Assembly (NCBI GenBank): GCA_022778745.1
Contig: JALFSR010000037.1
Location: 1-63,555 of the forward strand
Length of the DNA stretch: 63,555 nucleotides
DNA from: Clostridiales bacterium
GTDB taxonomy: Bacteria > Bacillota > Clostridia > Lachnospirales > Lachnospiraceae
Reading direction: 5' to 3'
Both the position numbers and the translations under genes were made by a program. The notes below the pieces were generated by a model that ran no database searches, was not told the origin of the DNA, and worked only from the letters and a program-made list of their open reading frames with translations. Below are positions 1 through 9,311 of this stretch, piece after piece; position 1 is the first letter of the stretch, and each line of letters starts with the position of its first letter.

Positions 1-92
1 TGTAATTCCCTACCGGTGGTATAGCCCACGAGCCGCGAGGCATGATTCGGTGTAATTCCGAAGCCGACAGTATAGTCTGGATGAAAGAAGAG
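1..92 (+). promoter_or_regulatory. FMN riboswitch (RFN element), 3' part
   Basis: The 3' half of an FMN aptamer is visible. It contains the conserved blocks AATTCCCTACCGG, AGCCCACGAGCCGCGAGG, GATTCGGTG, AATTCCGAAGCCGACAG and TCTGGATGAAAGAAG in the order expected for the RFN element. The first aptamer strand lies upstream of base 1. It sits before ribD and is followed by an intrinsic terminator, so FMN binding most likely causes premature termination of the rib operon. Confidence 0.93.
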
Positions 93-168
93 AATCGTAA
101 GAATTATTTTTCAGCCTTACTTTTTACTTTATAGAAGCAAAAGAATGATTTATTCCTTAGTTTTCCAG

Positions 169-202
169 TGCCTTGAATGATTATTCATTCAAGGCATTTT
201 TT
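169..202 (+). terminator. Riboswitch-controlled intrinsic terminator before ribD
   Basis: There is a perfect 12-bp stem, TGCCTTGAATGA (169-180) with TCATTCAAGGCA (185-196), a 4-nt loop, then TTTTTT. It lies between the FMN aptamer and ribD, where the expression platform of a transcription-terminating FMN riboswitch belongs. The stretch at about 93-168 would hold the antiterminator. Confidence 0.88.
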
Positions 203-281
203 ATTATATAAAAAATTTTTCTATGTAATAAAAACCCTCAATTTTTTTGCCGCAAAGACAGGCGGCAGAATGGAGATTACT

Positions 282-1391
282 ATGACAGATACTACTTATA
301 TGGAACTTGCACTTACGCTCGCTGAAAAAGGCTGTGGATGGACGAATCCAAATCCTATGGTCGGTGCAGTCATTGTAAAAGACGGAGTGATTATCGGGCA
401 AGGATACCATGAAAAATACGGAGAACTTCATGCAGAACGCAATGCACTCAAAAATTGTTCCGTTTCTCCAGAAGGTGCAACGATTTATGTCACATTAGAA
501 CCATGCTGCCATTATGGAAAAACACCACCATGTACCGAAGCAATTATACAAAGCGGAATTCACCGCGTTGTAATCGGTTCATCTGATCCAAATCCTCTTG
601 TTGCAGGAAAAGGTGTCGAAATACTGCGCAGCCACGGAATTGAAGTGACTGAAGGCGTGTTAAAAGAACAATGCGATGCATTAAATCAAGTTTTTTTCCA
701 CTATATTCAAACGAAAATGCCATATGTCGTTATGAAATATGCTATGACAATGGATGGAAAGATTGCGACACGCACGAACAAATCAAAATGGATTACGGGA
801 GAGGCGGCAAGAAATCAAGTACAAAAAGACCGCCATCGCTATGCAGGCATTATGGTTGGAATTCGCACCGTTTTAATTGATGATCCGCTTCTTACTTGCC
901 GCATACCAAACAGCAAAAATCCAACACGTATCATATGTGATACGCATCTTCAGATTCCACTTTCTTCTCAGATCGTCCAGATTGCATCTGATGTTCCGAC
1001 TATTATTGCTACCTGCTGCACGGACATCAAACGTCATGAACCATTGCTTCAATCTGGCTGCCAGATTATCGTAACGCCATCACATGACGGTCATGTCGAT
1101 TTGCAGTATTTAATGAAACGACTCGGAGAACAAAAAATTGACAGTATTTTATTAGAAGGCGGAGGAATGTTAAACTGGTCCGCACTCCAGCAGGGAATCG
1201 TTCAGAAAGTGCAGGCTTACCTTGCACCAAAACTATTTGGCGGTATTGGAGCCTCCCCTGTTACAGGAATCGGAGTTGATGATCCAAGTGAATCCATCCA
1301 TCTCTCTCCTCCCGTTGTTCGTATGATCGGAACGGATATTTTACTGGAAAGTGAGGTGTTATCATGTTCACAGGAATTATTGAAGAAATAG
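282..1391 (+). CDS. ribD: RibD, bifunctional diaminohydroxyphosphoribosylaminopyrimidine deaminase / 5-amino-6-(5-phosphoribosylamino)uracil reductase
   Basis: It catalyses the second and third steps of riboflavin synthesis. The N-terminal cytidine-deaminase-like domain shows the zinc motif HAE (residues 50-52) and PCCHYGKTPPC (74-84). The C-terminal reductase domain begins near residue 149 (KYAMTMDGKIAT) and ends with the LEGGG motif region. The frame is open upstream to 177, but the ATG at 282 has GGAG 6 nt upstream and gives 369 aa, the usual family length. The ATG at 270 has a poorer site. The 3' end overlaps ribE by 28 nt. It is controlled by the FMN riboswitch upstream. Confidence 0.96.
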   Translation: MTDTTYMELALTLAEKGCGWTNPNPMVGAVIVKDGVIIGQGYHEKYGELHAERNALKNCSVSPEGATIYVTLEPCCHYGKTPPCTEAIIQSGIHRVVIGSSDPNPLVAGKGVEILRSHGIEVTEGVLKEQCDALNQVFFHYIQTKMPYVVMKYAMTMDGKIATRTNKSKWITGEAARNQVQKDRHRYAGIMVGIRTVLIDDPLLTCRIPNSKNPTRIICDTHLQIPLSSQIVQIASDVPTIIATCCTDIKRHEPLLQSGCQIIVTPSHDGHVDLQYLMKRLGEQKIDSILLEGGGMLNWSALQQGIVQKVQAYLAPKLFGGIGASPVTGIGVDDPSESIHLSPPVVRMIGTDILLESEVLSCSQELLKK

Positions 1392-2011
1392 GAATAATTC
1401 AAACAATTCAACGTGCTGCAAACTCAGCGATACTGACAATCAACGCCGATTATATTTTATCCGACATTCATATTGGTGACAGCATCGCCGTCAACGGTGT
1501 ATGTTTAACCGTTACTTCTTTTTCTGACCACAGTTTTTGTGCCGATGTAATGCATGAAACATTAAATCGTTCTTCATTAAAAACACTTCGAGCGAAAAGC
1601 CCTGTGAATCTGGAACGTGCGATGCCTGCAAACGGACGATTCGGCGGTCATATTGTAGCGGGTCATATCGACGGTACAGGTACGATTCACTCCACAAAGC
1701 AAGATGCTAATGCGGTATGGTATACAATCAAAACAACGCCATCTATTTTACGTTATATTATAGAAAAGGGGTCTATTGCGATTGACGGTATTAGTCTTAC
1801 CGTAGCTGCCGTCCAAAAAGACAGTTTTCAAGTTTCCATTATTCCTCATACATTAAAACAGACCGTTCTCCAATACAAACATGCTGGAGATGTTGTGAAT
1901 CTGGAAAATGACTGTATCGGAAAATATGTGGAGCGATTACTTACTACAAAAACTACCCAGACAGAATCAGCAATTACTGCCGATTTTCTTGGCAAATACG
2001 GGTTTTCATAA
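1364..2011 (+). CDS. ribE: Riboflavin synthase alpha subunit
   Basis: It catalyses dismutation of two 6,7-dimethyl-8-ribityllumazine molecules to riboflavin, the last step of the pathway. The protein begins [10 protein letters not shown], the signature N-terminus of the family, and has the expected two lumazine-binding repeats: residues ~1-95, with NGVCLTV, and ~96-195, with DGISLTV. Its length of 215 aa is normal. It overlaps the end of ribD, which suggests translational coupling. Some Firmicutes nomenclature calls this gene ribC. Confidence 0.96.
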   Translation: MFTGIIEEIGIIQTIQRAANSAILTINADYILSDIHIGDSIAVNGVCLTVTSFSDHSFCADVMHETLNRSSLKTLRAKSPVNLERAMPANGRFGGHIVAGHIDGTGTIHSTKQDANAVWYTIKTTPSILRYIIEKGSIAIDGISLTVAAVQKDSFQVSIIPHTLKQTVLQYKHAGDVVNLENDCIGKYVERLLTTKTTQTESAITADFLGKYGFS

Positions 2012-2034
2012 ATTTTAGTCAGGAGGACATAAGA

Positions 2035-3231
2035 ATGAAATTTCATTCAATCGAAGAAGCATTAGAAGATTTACGACAAGGTAAAATTATATTAGTTACA
2101 GATGATGAAGATCGAGAAAACGAAGGCGACTTTATTTGTGCCGCACAATTCGCAACAACAGAAAATGTAAATTTTATGGCAGTCCACGGAAAAGGATTAA
2201 TTTGTATGCCAATGAGCATTGAACTTTGCAAAAAACTTCGTTTTCCTCAGATGGTAACCGATAACACAGATAATCATGAGACAGCATTTACTGTTTCCAT
2301 TGATCATATTAGTACGACAACTGGTATTTCTGCCGCTGAGCGAAGCATTACTGCTATGAAATGTGTGTGCGACGACGCAAAGCCAGAAGATTTTCGCCGT
2401 CCAGGTCATATGTTCCCTCTTATGGCAAAGAAAAATGGCGTACTGGAACGCAATGGTCACACAGAGGCAACCGTTGATCTGATGCGTCTTGCAGGATTAA
2501 AGGAATGTGGTCTTTGCTGTGAGATTATGCGTGAAGACGGCACAATGATGCGTACTCCAGAATTATTTGAACTTTCTAAAAAGTGGGGCATCAAATTTAT
2601 TACAATCAAGGCATTGCAAGACTACCGCAAAAAGCACGACAAACTCGTAGAACAAGTTGCATCCGCCAATATGCCAACAAAATACGGTGATTTCCGCATT
2701 TATGGATATATTAATCGATTAAACGGAGAACACCACGTTGCACTCGTCAAAGGCGATATCGGAGACGGTCAAAATCTTTTATGTCGTGTTCACTCCGAAT
2801 GTTTAACTGGCGATGCGTTCGGCTCCTGCCGCTGTGATTGCGGTCAGCAGTTTGCAGCCGCTATGACACAAATTGAAAAAGAAGGTCGTGGCATTTTACT
2901 TTATATGAGACAAGAAGGTCGTGGCATTGGTTTGATTAATAAATTAAAAGCTTACGAATTGCAAGATGCTGGCATGGACACATTAGAAGCAAATTTGGCA
3001 CTTGGATTTGCTGGCGATTTAAGAGAATACTATATTGGTGCTCAAATTTTACGTGACCTCGGTGCAAAAACGCTCCGTCTGCTCACAAATAATCCAGATA
3101 AGGTATATCAACTCTCCGACTTTGGAATGGATATCATCGAACGAGTACCTATTCAAATGGATGCAACTGCACACGATTTGTTCTATTTAAAAACAAAACA
3201 AAAAAAGATGGGGCATCTTTTAAACTATTAA
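2035..3231 (+). CDS. ribBA: RibBA, 3,4-dihydroxy-2-butanone-4-phosphate synthase / GTP cyclohydrolase II
   Basis: This bifunctional enzyme supplies both precursors of the lumazine ring. The N-terminal RibB domain (about 1-200) carries [11 protein letters not shown] with the acidic metal-binding residues. The C-terminal RibA domain carries the zinc cysteines in [14 protein letters not shown] and the RQEGRGIG motif. The length of 398 aa matches typical RibBA. An AGGAGG site precedes the ATG. It lies 23 nt after ribE in the same operon. Confidence 0.97.
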   Translation: MKFHSIEEALEDLRQGKIILVTDDEDRENEGDFICAAQFATTENVNFMAVHGKGLICMPMSIELCKKLRFPQMVTDNTDNHETAFTVSIDHISTTTGISAAERSITAMKCVCDDAKPEDFRRPGHMFPLMAKKNGVLERNGHTEATVDLMRLAGLKECGLCCEIMREDGTMMRTPELFELSKKWGIKFITIKALQDYRKKHDKLVEQVASANMPTKYGDFRIYGYINRLNGEHHVALVKGDIGDGQNLLCRVHSECLTGDAFGSCRCDCGQQFAAAMTQIEKEGRGILLYMRQEGRGIGLINKLKAYELQDAGMDTLEANLALGFAGDLREYYIGAQILRDLGAKTLRLLTNNPDKVYQLSDFGMDIIERVPIQMDATAHDLFYLKTKQKKMGHLLNY

Positions 3232-3265
3232 TATCATGGTTCCCTTCTTGATTCGATTAAAATTT

Positions 3266-3321
3266 AAGTTGAAAGAAATAATAGAGAAAGGACTTATATA
3301 TGCAAATCATTCTTTCAACTT
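3266..3321 (+). repeat. 12-bp inverted repeat around the start of the ribH upstream ORF
   Basis: AAGTTGAAAGAA (3266-3277) is perfectly complementary to TTCTTTCAACTT (3310-3321). The 32-nt loop contains the AAAGGA site and the ATG of the 27-codon ORF. In RNA it could form a stem-loop that displays the initiation region or, if remodelled, affects translation of the downstream coupled ribH. There is no U-tract after it, so it is not an intrinsic terminator. Confidence 0.6.
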
Positions 3322-3383
3322 TTGATTTGCGCTTTTCTATTATGAGAACTATTGTAATTGAAAAGCTCGGTATAAACTTATGA
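3300..3383 (+). CDS. 27-aa small ORF overlapping the ribH start (candidate leader/coupling peptide)
   Basis: The ATG at 3300 is preceded by AAAGGA with 7-nt spacing. The frame encodes 27 residues (begins [12 protein letters not shown], ends EKLGINL) and stops at TGA 3381-3383. That stop overlaps the ribH ATG (3380-3382) as ATGA. ribH itself has no good Shine-Dalgarno sequence, so ribosomes finishing this ORF would be placed to start ribH. I recognise no family. Its function as a peptide is unknown; a coupling role is inferred from position. Confidence 0.6.
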   Translation: MQIILSTFDLRFSIMRTIVIEKLGINL

Positions 3384-3847
3384 ATATTTTTGAAGGAAAA
3401 GTCGTATCCGACAATATGAAAATCGGCATTGTAGCCGCACGTTTTAATGAATTTATCACATCAAAACTTCTTGGAGGAGCATTGGATGCATTAAAACGTC
3501 ATGATGTATCCGAAGACTGCATCGACGTTGCATGGGTTCCAGGAGCATTTGAGATTCCTCTGATCGCATCCAAAATGGCAAAAAGCAAAAAATACGATGC
3601 CGTTATCTGCCTCGGCTGCGTCATCCGCGGAAGCACAAGCCACTACGACTATGTATGCAATGAAGTATCAAAAGGAATTGCTTCCGTTTCTTTAAGCAGC
3701 GATATTCCAGTTATGTTTGGCATTCTCACAACAGAAAATATCGAACAGGCAATTGAACGTGCTGGCACAAAAGCAGGAAACAAAGGTTACGACTGTGCAG
3801 TTGGCGCAATTGAAATGATCAATTTAATTCGAGAAATTGAAAAATAA
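3380..3847 (+). CDS. ribH: 6,7-dimethyl-8-ribityllumazine synthase (RibH)
   Basis: It condenses 5-amino-6-ribitylaminouracil with dihydroxybutanone phosphate to form the lumazine substrate of RibE, normally as an icosahedral capsid or pentamer. Family motifs seen are [36 protein letters not shown] (active-site His) and FGILTTEN. The length of 155 aa is typical. The start ATG overlaps the stop of the 27-codon ORF upstream and has a weak ribosome binding site of its own. It is the last gene of the rib operon. Confidence 0.97.
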   Translation: MNIFEGKVVSDNMKIGIVAARFNEFITSKLLGGALDALKRHDVSEDCIDVAWVPGAFEIPLIASKMAKSKKYDAVICLGCVIRGSTSHYDYVCNEVSKGIASVSLSSDIPVMFGILTTENIEQAIERAGTKAGNKGYDCAVGAIEMINLIREIEK

Positions 3848-3929
3848 TTGATGACCAATACACTGGGACTGCTGCAAAATAAAAATATAATACTCCATTG
3901 AATAAACAACCTATGCAAAAAATCATAAG

Positions 3930-3971
3930 GGCACGGTTCTAGCAACCTTTGTTGGTCACTGAAATCGTGCC
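3930..3971. terminator. Possible hairpin between the convergent ribH and lipoprotein/ABC fusion genes
   Basis: GGCACG (3930-3935) pairs with CGTGCC (3966-3971), with an inner GGTT/AACC pair. A second complementary pair, TGACCAA (3852-3858) and TTGGTCA (3952-3958), overlaps it. No strong U-run follows, so a terminator role is tentative. The rest of the 3848-4077 gap shows nothing I can support. Confidence 0.35.
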
Positions 3972-4077
3972 TATAAATTTCTTACAGTTTCTTCACAAAA
4001 GCCATAACAATTTAAATAGAGCAAACCATTATTTCTATTTTTTTAACAATTTCCCTACATATTATTCCAAGCATTGC

Positions 4078-5427
4078 CTATTCTTTATCCGATTTTTCTT
4101 CTACTCGTATCACTTTTCCATGATCCATATAAAATACTTGATCACAAAGCAACTCAATATCTTCTTTTGTATGACTTGCAATAATAATTAATTTTCCTCG
4201 CTCTTTTAAATTCAAAATTAGTTTTCTAATTTCTGCCACACCTTCATTATCCAATCCATTCATTGGTTCATCCAATAGCACGATTTTGGGATCTTCCATC
4301 AATGCCTGAGCCAAGCCAAGCCTTTGTCTCATTCCAAGAGAGTATTTTCCTACATGTTTTTTACTATCTGGATCTAGACCAACCATACGAATCGCTTCTT
4401 TTATTTTCTCTTTTCCAATCTTATTTTGAATCATTGCCAATAACTGCAAATTTTTAAATCCAGAATAATTCGGCAAAAACCCTGGATTCTCAATAATAAT
4501 TCCAGCTTCTTCTCCAGACATCACTGTCTGAATAGATTCATCCATTATATTCATACCATTTACTCCATTGATCTCTTCCGCAAACAGCAAGCCCCGATTT
4601 GGATGATAGATAAGAAGTAATATATTTTCTGAGGCAATGGATTCTATTATTTTACCATTAATGCCCTTTTTATACAGTAATAAATAGGCTCCCTGCTCTG
4701 TTCTCCACGGCTTTAGTTTTCCTACTATATTTCCAGATTCATCCGTTTCTGTATCCAATGATGGCACCTTTGCAAGCTTTTGAATGCGATTCATACTCTC
4801 TCCATCCATTGTATAGATTTCTGTCTCTTCGCTAAAAAACCCCAATGCCCCAGCAATTGGATCGCAGGCTGCTTTTGCTGCTTCCTTTGTTCCTCCTTCT
4901 AGCTCTTGATCTGAAAAAGCACTGCTTAAATGCCGATAATGGAAATTTACTGGATTTTCCACTCCACTGATATCTGGTTGATACAATCGATTTATAGTAT
5001 AAACGGTCAGTGCATATCGATCTGCATTTGTAAATCCCTTAAACGTCATCCATGTCTGTGAACACGTCACGGTGGCATCTCCCTTTGATAGTGCAATTCC
5101 CGCTTCTACCTCTTTTGCCATTTCCTCTGTTAAATTTTGCTCACGCAAAAGATATTCGTAGTATTCCCTTACTTTTTGTTTCGTTTCTTCTACAGATAAT
5201 CCTAAAAATATCTTTCCAATTAACTCTGCTGGATATTCCAATAAATCAGTTGTTAGCTGCGGTACTTGATTCGATGCCAGTTGCTCAATTTGAATTCCTT
5301 CCATTCCCTGTGTTAGCTGTACGGAGTTTCCTCCATACAAAGCAAGCTTCTCCTCTGTTGTCATCTTAAGACTGCATCCCGACAATACTAACATTACAAA
5401 GATGCAGCCTATTATCCATTTTTTCAT
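4078..5427 (-). CDS. Lipoprotein fused to the C-terminal half of an ABC ATPase (chimeric ORF)
   Basis: The start is the ATG at 5427, with a GGATGG-type site before it. It gives a lipoprotein signal MKKWIIGCIFVMLVLSGC with the lipobox Cys at 18. Residues ~19-300 are an exported domain I do not recognise. From about residue 305 the sequence changes to the second half of a bacitracin/BcrA-type ABC ATPase: IIENPGFLPNYSG (Q-loop region), SLGMRQRLGLAQA (signature), IVLLDEPMNGLD (Walker B) and IIIASHTKED (H-loop). The Walker A motif and everything before the Q-loop are missing, so it cannot be a working ATPase. A deletion fusing two neighbouring genes is the simplest origin. No permease gene is nearby. 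Confidence 0.8.
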   Translation of the reverse strand: MKKWIIGCIFVMLVLSGCSLKMTTEEKLALYGGNSVQLTQGMEGIQIEQLASNQVPQLTTDLLEYPAELIGKIFLGLSVEETKQKVREYYEYLLREQNLTEEMAKEVEAGIALSKGDATVTCSQTWMTFKGFTNADRYALTVYTINRLYQPDISGVENPVNFHYRHLSSAFSDQELEGGTKEAAKAACDPIAGALGFFSEETEIYTMDGESMNRIQKLAKVPSLDTETDESGNIVGKLKPWRTEQGAYLLLYKKGINGKIIESIASENILLLIYHPNRGLLFAEEINGVNGMNIMDESIQTVMSGEEAGIIIENPGFLPNYSGFKNLQLLAMIQNKIGKEKIKEAIRMVGLDPDSKKHVGKYSLGMRQRLGLAQALMEDPKIVLLDEPMNGLDNEGVAEIRKLILNLKERGKLIIIASHTKEDIELLCDQVFYMDHGKVIRVEEKSDKE

Positions 5428-5496
5428 TGTTCCATCCTTTATTATTTTATTATTATAGAATTTTTGCACAGACCTGTTTCATTAAGCTGCAATCAT

Positions 5497-5530
5497 ATAT
5501 AGTTATTCTAATTCGGATAGATAACTATAT
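5497..5530. repeat. AT-rich hairpin in the mcrC/lipoprotein gap
   Basis: A perfect 10-bp inverted repeat, ATATAGTTAT (5497-5506) and ATAACTATAT (5521-5530), with a 14-nt loop. It lies downstream of mcrC and upstream of the lipoprotein fusion on the minus strand. It may be a weak transcription signal or an operator. No clear U-tract is present. Confidence 0.4.
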
Positions 5531-5693
5531 CTTGCAGAATTTACTCTTATCGTGACAGTTTCTTATATTATGGATTTGTGTTTGGGTCCCAATTACTAAT
5601 TACTTTAAAAGCTCTTTATAAAAATATTTTAATTGTACTATAATTTCCATAATAATGGAACTCTATCTTAATTCTATTTTTTCCACATAATAA

Positions 5694-7070
5694 TCAGCAT
5701 ACTTCTCTTATTATTTTTTCTAAGCTTTGAATCAATTTTATTTTTGTCTGATTCTCGTTGTCCTGGATTAAAAATGGAACTTTTAATATTTTTAAATCAA
5801 TTGGCTGCCTTTCTGAAAACTGAATGTGGTAGTCAATTTCTGTTTGCACAAGTTGCTCTTTCCAGAGCAATGGATAAATTAAAAATACATGTTTTGCATT
5901 TCTTTTTACTGCATAAACTGCAATCTGACGAATATCCTGATCAGAAATCCCGAATCGTTTATTATGACAATACTTTGTTTCCTCAGCAAATGGTAAAATC
6001 TCTTTGTATTTTGTATCTACTATGACGATATTTTCTTTATTTTTCAGCACAATATCTTCTCGCAGCCGAAAAGCCTGTCCCATATCCCTCCCATTTATCA
6101 ATAAATTTGCTAAATACTGATCCGTTGTCTGTGTGATCATTGAGATATTGTCTGGGAGACATTGTCTTAAAAATCCGCTGACAAATGACTCAAACAATAA
6201 TTCTGCTGGAAATAAAAAGCAATACGACTGTTTCTTCCCACATTCCATCGCATTGCCAAGGGAACGCAAAAACATTTTACTCATATCTAGTACAATCTGA
6301 TATGCTTTATGATGAATAGGAAGTACAATTCGGTCACACTCATCGGGCGTCCAATTCTTTTTACTCACTGGTGTCAGCTTTAATAAAATTTGATTTAATA
6401 TTCTTCGATTTTCCTCCTCTTTTGTACGAACAATTAATAATTCACATGTCTGCTTAATAATTTGATTCAATGGATGATCCATCGTTAATTCAGAATATTC
6501 ATACGGAACTTGATTCCATGCCCCATTTGGATATTGATGAGAAAAATATTCATTTGTACGGATTTTTCCTTTTATAAAGCTTCCCTTTTGTTCCATTGTT
6601 TTATATTCTAAGTATGGTTCTCGATCAATCGTCTGTCTTGTATAGGAAGCATAAAGTGTAATCAATAATTCAAAGAAATTTTCTTTTCCACGCAGAGAAT
6701 CATACACCGAAAAAAATGGAAATCGTGTCTTCTCACAATATCCAAGCCAAAATGAAATGTTTCTTGCAAGCATAGATGGGGCAAGCTCTTCCTTTTTCAT
6801 TCCCTTTTCAATCTGAAATAATTTTGGAAAAATGGTCATTTCTTCCCCAAGGAAAGAAATACTTCCAATATAATTTTGCAGTTTTATGCCGTCCCTTCGA
6901 TCAAAGTCAATAAATTTCTGCTGTGTTCCTGTCTCTTCATCGAAATAAAATATCGTCCGCTCCTGCCAGCTTCTCTGCAAGAATTGCTGCAGCTGCTTCT
7001 GTGCCTCTTTTTGCTGCCATGCCTTTGGAAGCTGCACTGTTTGAATTATCTCAAACTCAAATCCATTCAT
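5694..7070 (-). CDS. McrC-like nuclease subunit of a McrBC-type restriction system
   Basis: It is the expected endonuclease partner of the upstream McrB-like motor. The 458-aa protein has the McrC layout: an N-terminal DNA/partner-binding part with DFDRRDGIKLQNYIGSI (56-72), then a PD-(D/E)XK core with LREDIVL (336-342) and IVIVDTKYK (348-356), giving candidate catalytic D339, D352 and K354. The start has GGAGG and lies 39 nt after mcrB, so the two are co-transcribed. McrBC systems cleave DNA with modified cytosines; the preferred modification here cannot be read from the sequence. Confidence 0.85.
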   Translation of the reverse strand: MNGFEFEIIQTVQLPKAWQQKEAQKQLQQFLQRSWQERTIFYFDEETGTQQKFIDFDRRDGIKLQNYIGSISFLGEEMTIFPKLFQIEKGMKKEELAPSMLARNISFWLGYCEKTRFPFFSVYDSLRGKENFFELLITLYASYTRQTIDREPYLEYKTMEQKGSFIKGKIRTNEYFSHQYPNGAWNQVPYEYSELTMDHPLNQIIKQTCELLIVRTKEEENRRILNQILLKLTPVSKKNWTPDECDRIVLPIHHKAYQIVLDMSKMFLRSLGNAMECGKKQSYCFLFPAELLFESFVSGFLRQCLPDNISMITQTTDQYLANLLINGRDMGQAFRLREDIVLKNKENIVIVDTKYKEILPFAEETKYCHNKRFGISDQDIRQIAVYAVKRNAKHVFLIYPLLWKEQLVQTEIDYHIQFSERQPIDLKILKVPFLIQDNENQTKIKLIQSLEKIIREVC

Positions 7071-7109
7071 TTTAATCCTCCAACTGCTTATAAGGTAGTT
7101 TAAATAAAA

Positions 7110-9164
7110 TTACTTTTTGCTGTTTTGTTCGTTTCTTTTTATATGAATCCGCCCTGTATAGTTCTCATCAATAGAAAAATTTGTTTGTTTCAGGCATTGT
7201 AACGCCTCTCTTATTTTATCTTCTTCTCTGTAAAAATACTCATATAACAGCGGTATAATCATCTGATTAAAAATTGCTCCCAAATCATCTTCTGTCCGGT
7301 TCATAAAAAAAGAATGTCCAATTAAAAGATCACTTATTCTCAGCTGTTTTTTCAAATATTGATTTAACGTCTGGAACACATGGCGGAGTGTTTTATTTTG
7401 AATTTTTTCTGCCTGCGGCAGCATTTCAATAAATTGAAATCTTCTTCGCAATGCAGTATCCATAATAGAAATTGACTGATCTGCGGAGTTCATTGTACCG
7501 ATAATATAAAGATTATTTGGCACAACGAATCGGTCACCTGACGGCAAAGTAATAGTCAGTTCATTCAGTTCTCCTAATCGTTTATCTTCTTCAATTAATG
7601 TAATTAGTTCTCCAAATATTTTTGATATATTTCCACGATTAATTTCATCTATAATTAACACATACTTTTGTTCTGGATGCTCCAACGCACGATCTGAAAT
7701 TACTTTAAACACTCCATCTTTCTTTTGAAATTGAATTGTCTCGCGGTGAATATCAGGACGAATTCCTTGAACAAATTCTTCGTATCCATAGCTTTGATGA
7801 AATGTTGTAAATACAATTTGCCCTGCCTGTACTCGTTCGTGATATTGCCTCATTTTTTGTTCTCGTTGTTCTTCTGTCTGTATCGAATGATCTACCTGAC
7901 GGTTTTGTATAATTGCCAATGCATACTCAACCGTTGCATATGTTTTCCCTGTTCCTGGCGGTCCATAAAGAATCTGATTCAATGGACAAATAGGATCCTT
8001 TCTTTTTTCTCGTTTTGTCATTTGTTTAAATTCAAAACTTGTGTTACTCTCCTTCTCTAGACAGTCTATTTTCTCAGTTTGATCGACTTCTTTATAATAT
8101 TTCTGATACAAATAGAGAAGATTTTCTTCATCTTTCAATTCATAAAAGGACGTGCGAAGTCCTTCTGATTTATTTGGAAGTTTCTCTCCATCTTGAAAAC
8201 AGCAATGCCATTGAATTGGCTTTCTATGTGAAAATTTTACACTCTGATTATAATAATACGCACCGACTTGATCTCCAAGTGCCAACAACTGTTCTCCTCG
8301 CATTGCTACAAAAATACAATGATTCGATGCCTGATAAAAGTTTATCAGTTCTCTTGCTTTTCGAGATGCCAGCTGCTTGACTCCTGGATAATACAACTGT
8401 TCTAACTTTCCCTTTAGTTCTCTTTTGTTTAACTGTTCGGACTCTGCATATTGTTCCAATGGTCCAAGATCACTCCATCCAATCGCTGCAATATGATTTT
8501 CCTTCCATTCCAGAAAATAGTCCTCTCCCTGATCCGATGTTCCAATCCGGAAAAATTGGCGCACTTCGCCAAATTTATTATAACAATGCACTGCAAACTG
8601 CTCCATTGTAGTCCTCATTTTCCTTGCCAGCAGACAAATCTGCCCGCTTCTTCCATAAAAAAAGCAACTCGGATGGATTCCATGTGCAAATAAAATATGC
8701 CTCTGCCATTCTTGACTATGCCAAATGCTAAATTGATCGGGTGCAATCCAATAAAGATATTCATGAATCCATTCAAAATATGCATTCATTCCCATTGCCT
8801 GAAATAAACGCCGATCAAATATCTCATAATCTTCTTCTGTTTTCAGACATCCTTTGTCTATTATTACTGCAAATCCCCGCTGAAAACACGTCCATATCTC
8901 TTTTTTTCGTATATCAAATTCTTTTTTTGTGCATTTTTTTAAATAATTACTGTTAATGAATCGCTTTTCTTTACTACAAAATTGTACCTCTGGCTTTAAT
9001 TCTTTCTGGTAATTTTGCTCTTTTCTCATCCACAGTTCTATACTTTCCCCTTGCCCAATATCAAAAATCGTCTCAACTAACTGTTGTTGTGAGAGTGTTA
9101 TTAACCGCTCTGGAGAAAATAGTTCTTGTCTCTGCATCCATTCCCTTGTCTCATTTGTTCTCAT
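7110..9164 (-). CDS. McrB-like AAA+ GTPase with N-terminal PUA/EVE-like DNA-reader domain
   Basis: The C-terminal half (about 395-684) is the McrB AAA+ motor: Walker A GPPGTGKT (401-408), Walker B VLIIDEINRGN, and GTMNSADQSISIMDTALRRRF with the sensor and arginine-finger region. Residues ~204-345 (FFRIGTS, IAAIGWSDLG, IFVAMRGEQLLALG) resemble the PUA/EVE-like modified-base reader found in several McrB proteins. Residues 1-200 are unassigned. The ATG at 9164 has GGAG about 10 nt upstream. With mcrC downstream it forms a two-gene restriction operon. Confidence 0.87.
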   Translation of the reverse strand: MRTNETREWMQRQELFSPERLITLSQQQLVETIFDIGQGESIELWMRKEQNYQKELKPEVQFCSKEKRFINSNYLKKCTKKEFDIRKKEIWTCFQRGFAVIIDKGCLKTEEDYEIFDRRLFQAMGMNAYFEWIHEYLYWIAPDQFSIWHSQEWQRHILFAHGIHPSCFFYGRSGQICLLARKMRTTMEQFAVHCYNKFGEVRQFFRIGTSDQGEDYFLEWKENHIAAIGWSDLGPLEQYAESEQLNKRELKGKLEQLYYPGVKQLASRKARELINFYQASNHCIFVAMRGEQLLALGDQVGAYYYNQSVKFSHRKPIQWHCCFQDGEKLPNKSEGLRTSFYELKDEENLLYLYQKYYKEVDQTEKIDCLEKESNTSFEFKQMTKREKRKDPICPLNQILYGPPGTGKTYATVEYALAIIQNRQVDHSIQTEEQREQKMRQYHERVQAGQIVFTTFHQSYGYEEFVQGIRPDIHRETIQFQKKDGVFKVISDRALEHPEQKYVLIIDEINRGNISKIFGELITLIEEDKRLGELNELTITLPSGDRFVVPNNLYIIGTMNSADQSISIMDTALRRRFQFIEMLPQAEKIQNKTLRHVFQTLNQYLKKQLRISDLLIGHSFFMNRTEDDLGAIFNQMIIPLLYEYFYREEDKIREALQCLKQTNFSIDENYTGRIHIKRNEQNSKK

Positions 9165-9311
9165 GTGCTTTGTACTCCATTACCTTTATATTAAACTAAA
9201 CACACCTATGCTTTCGTATTGCAAAAGCTTCAATCTAACAATCTATATACTGATTACATTTTTCTTCAATCATATAAACTATTGTGCATCTGTACTTATA
9301 CAACTATTCTA

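Noticed and set aside
177-281. Upstream part of the ribD frame as coding
   Set aside because: It overlaps the riboswitch terminator and encodes an AT-rich stretch unlike RibD; the ATG at 282 has a proper GGAG site and gives the standard length.
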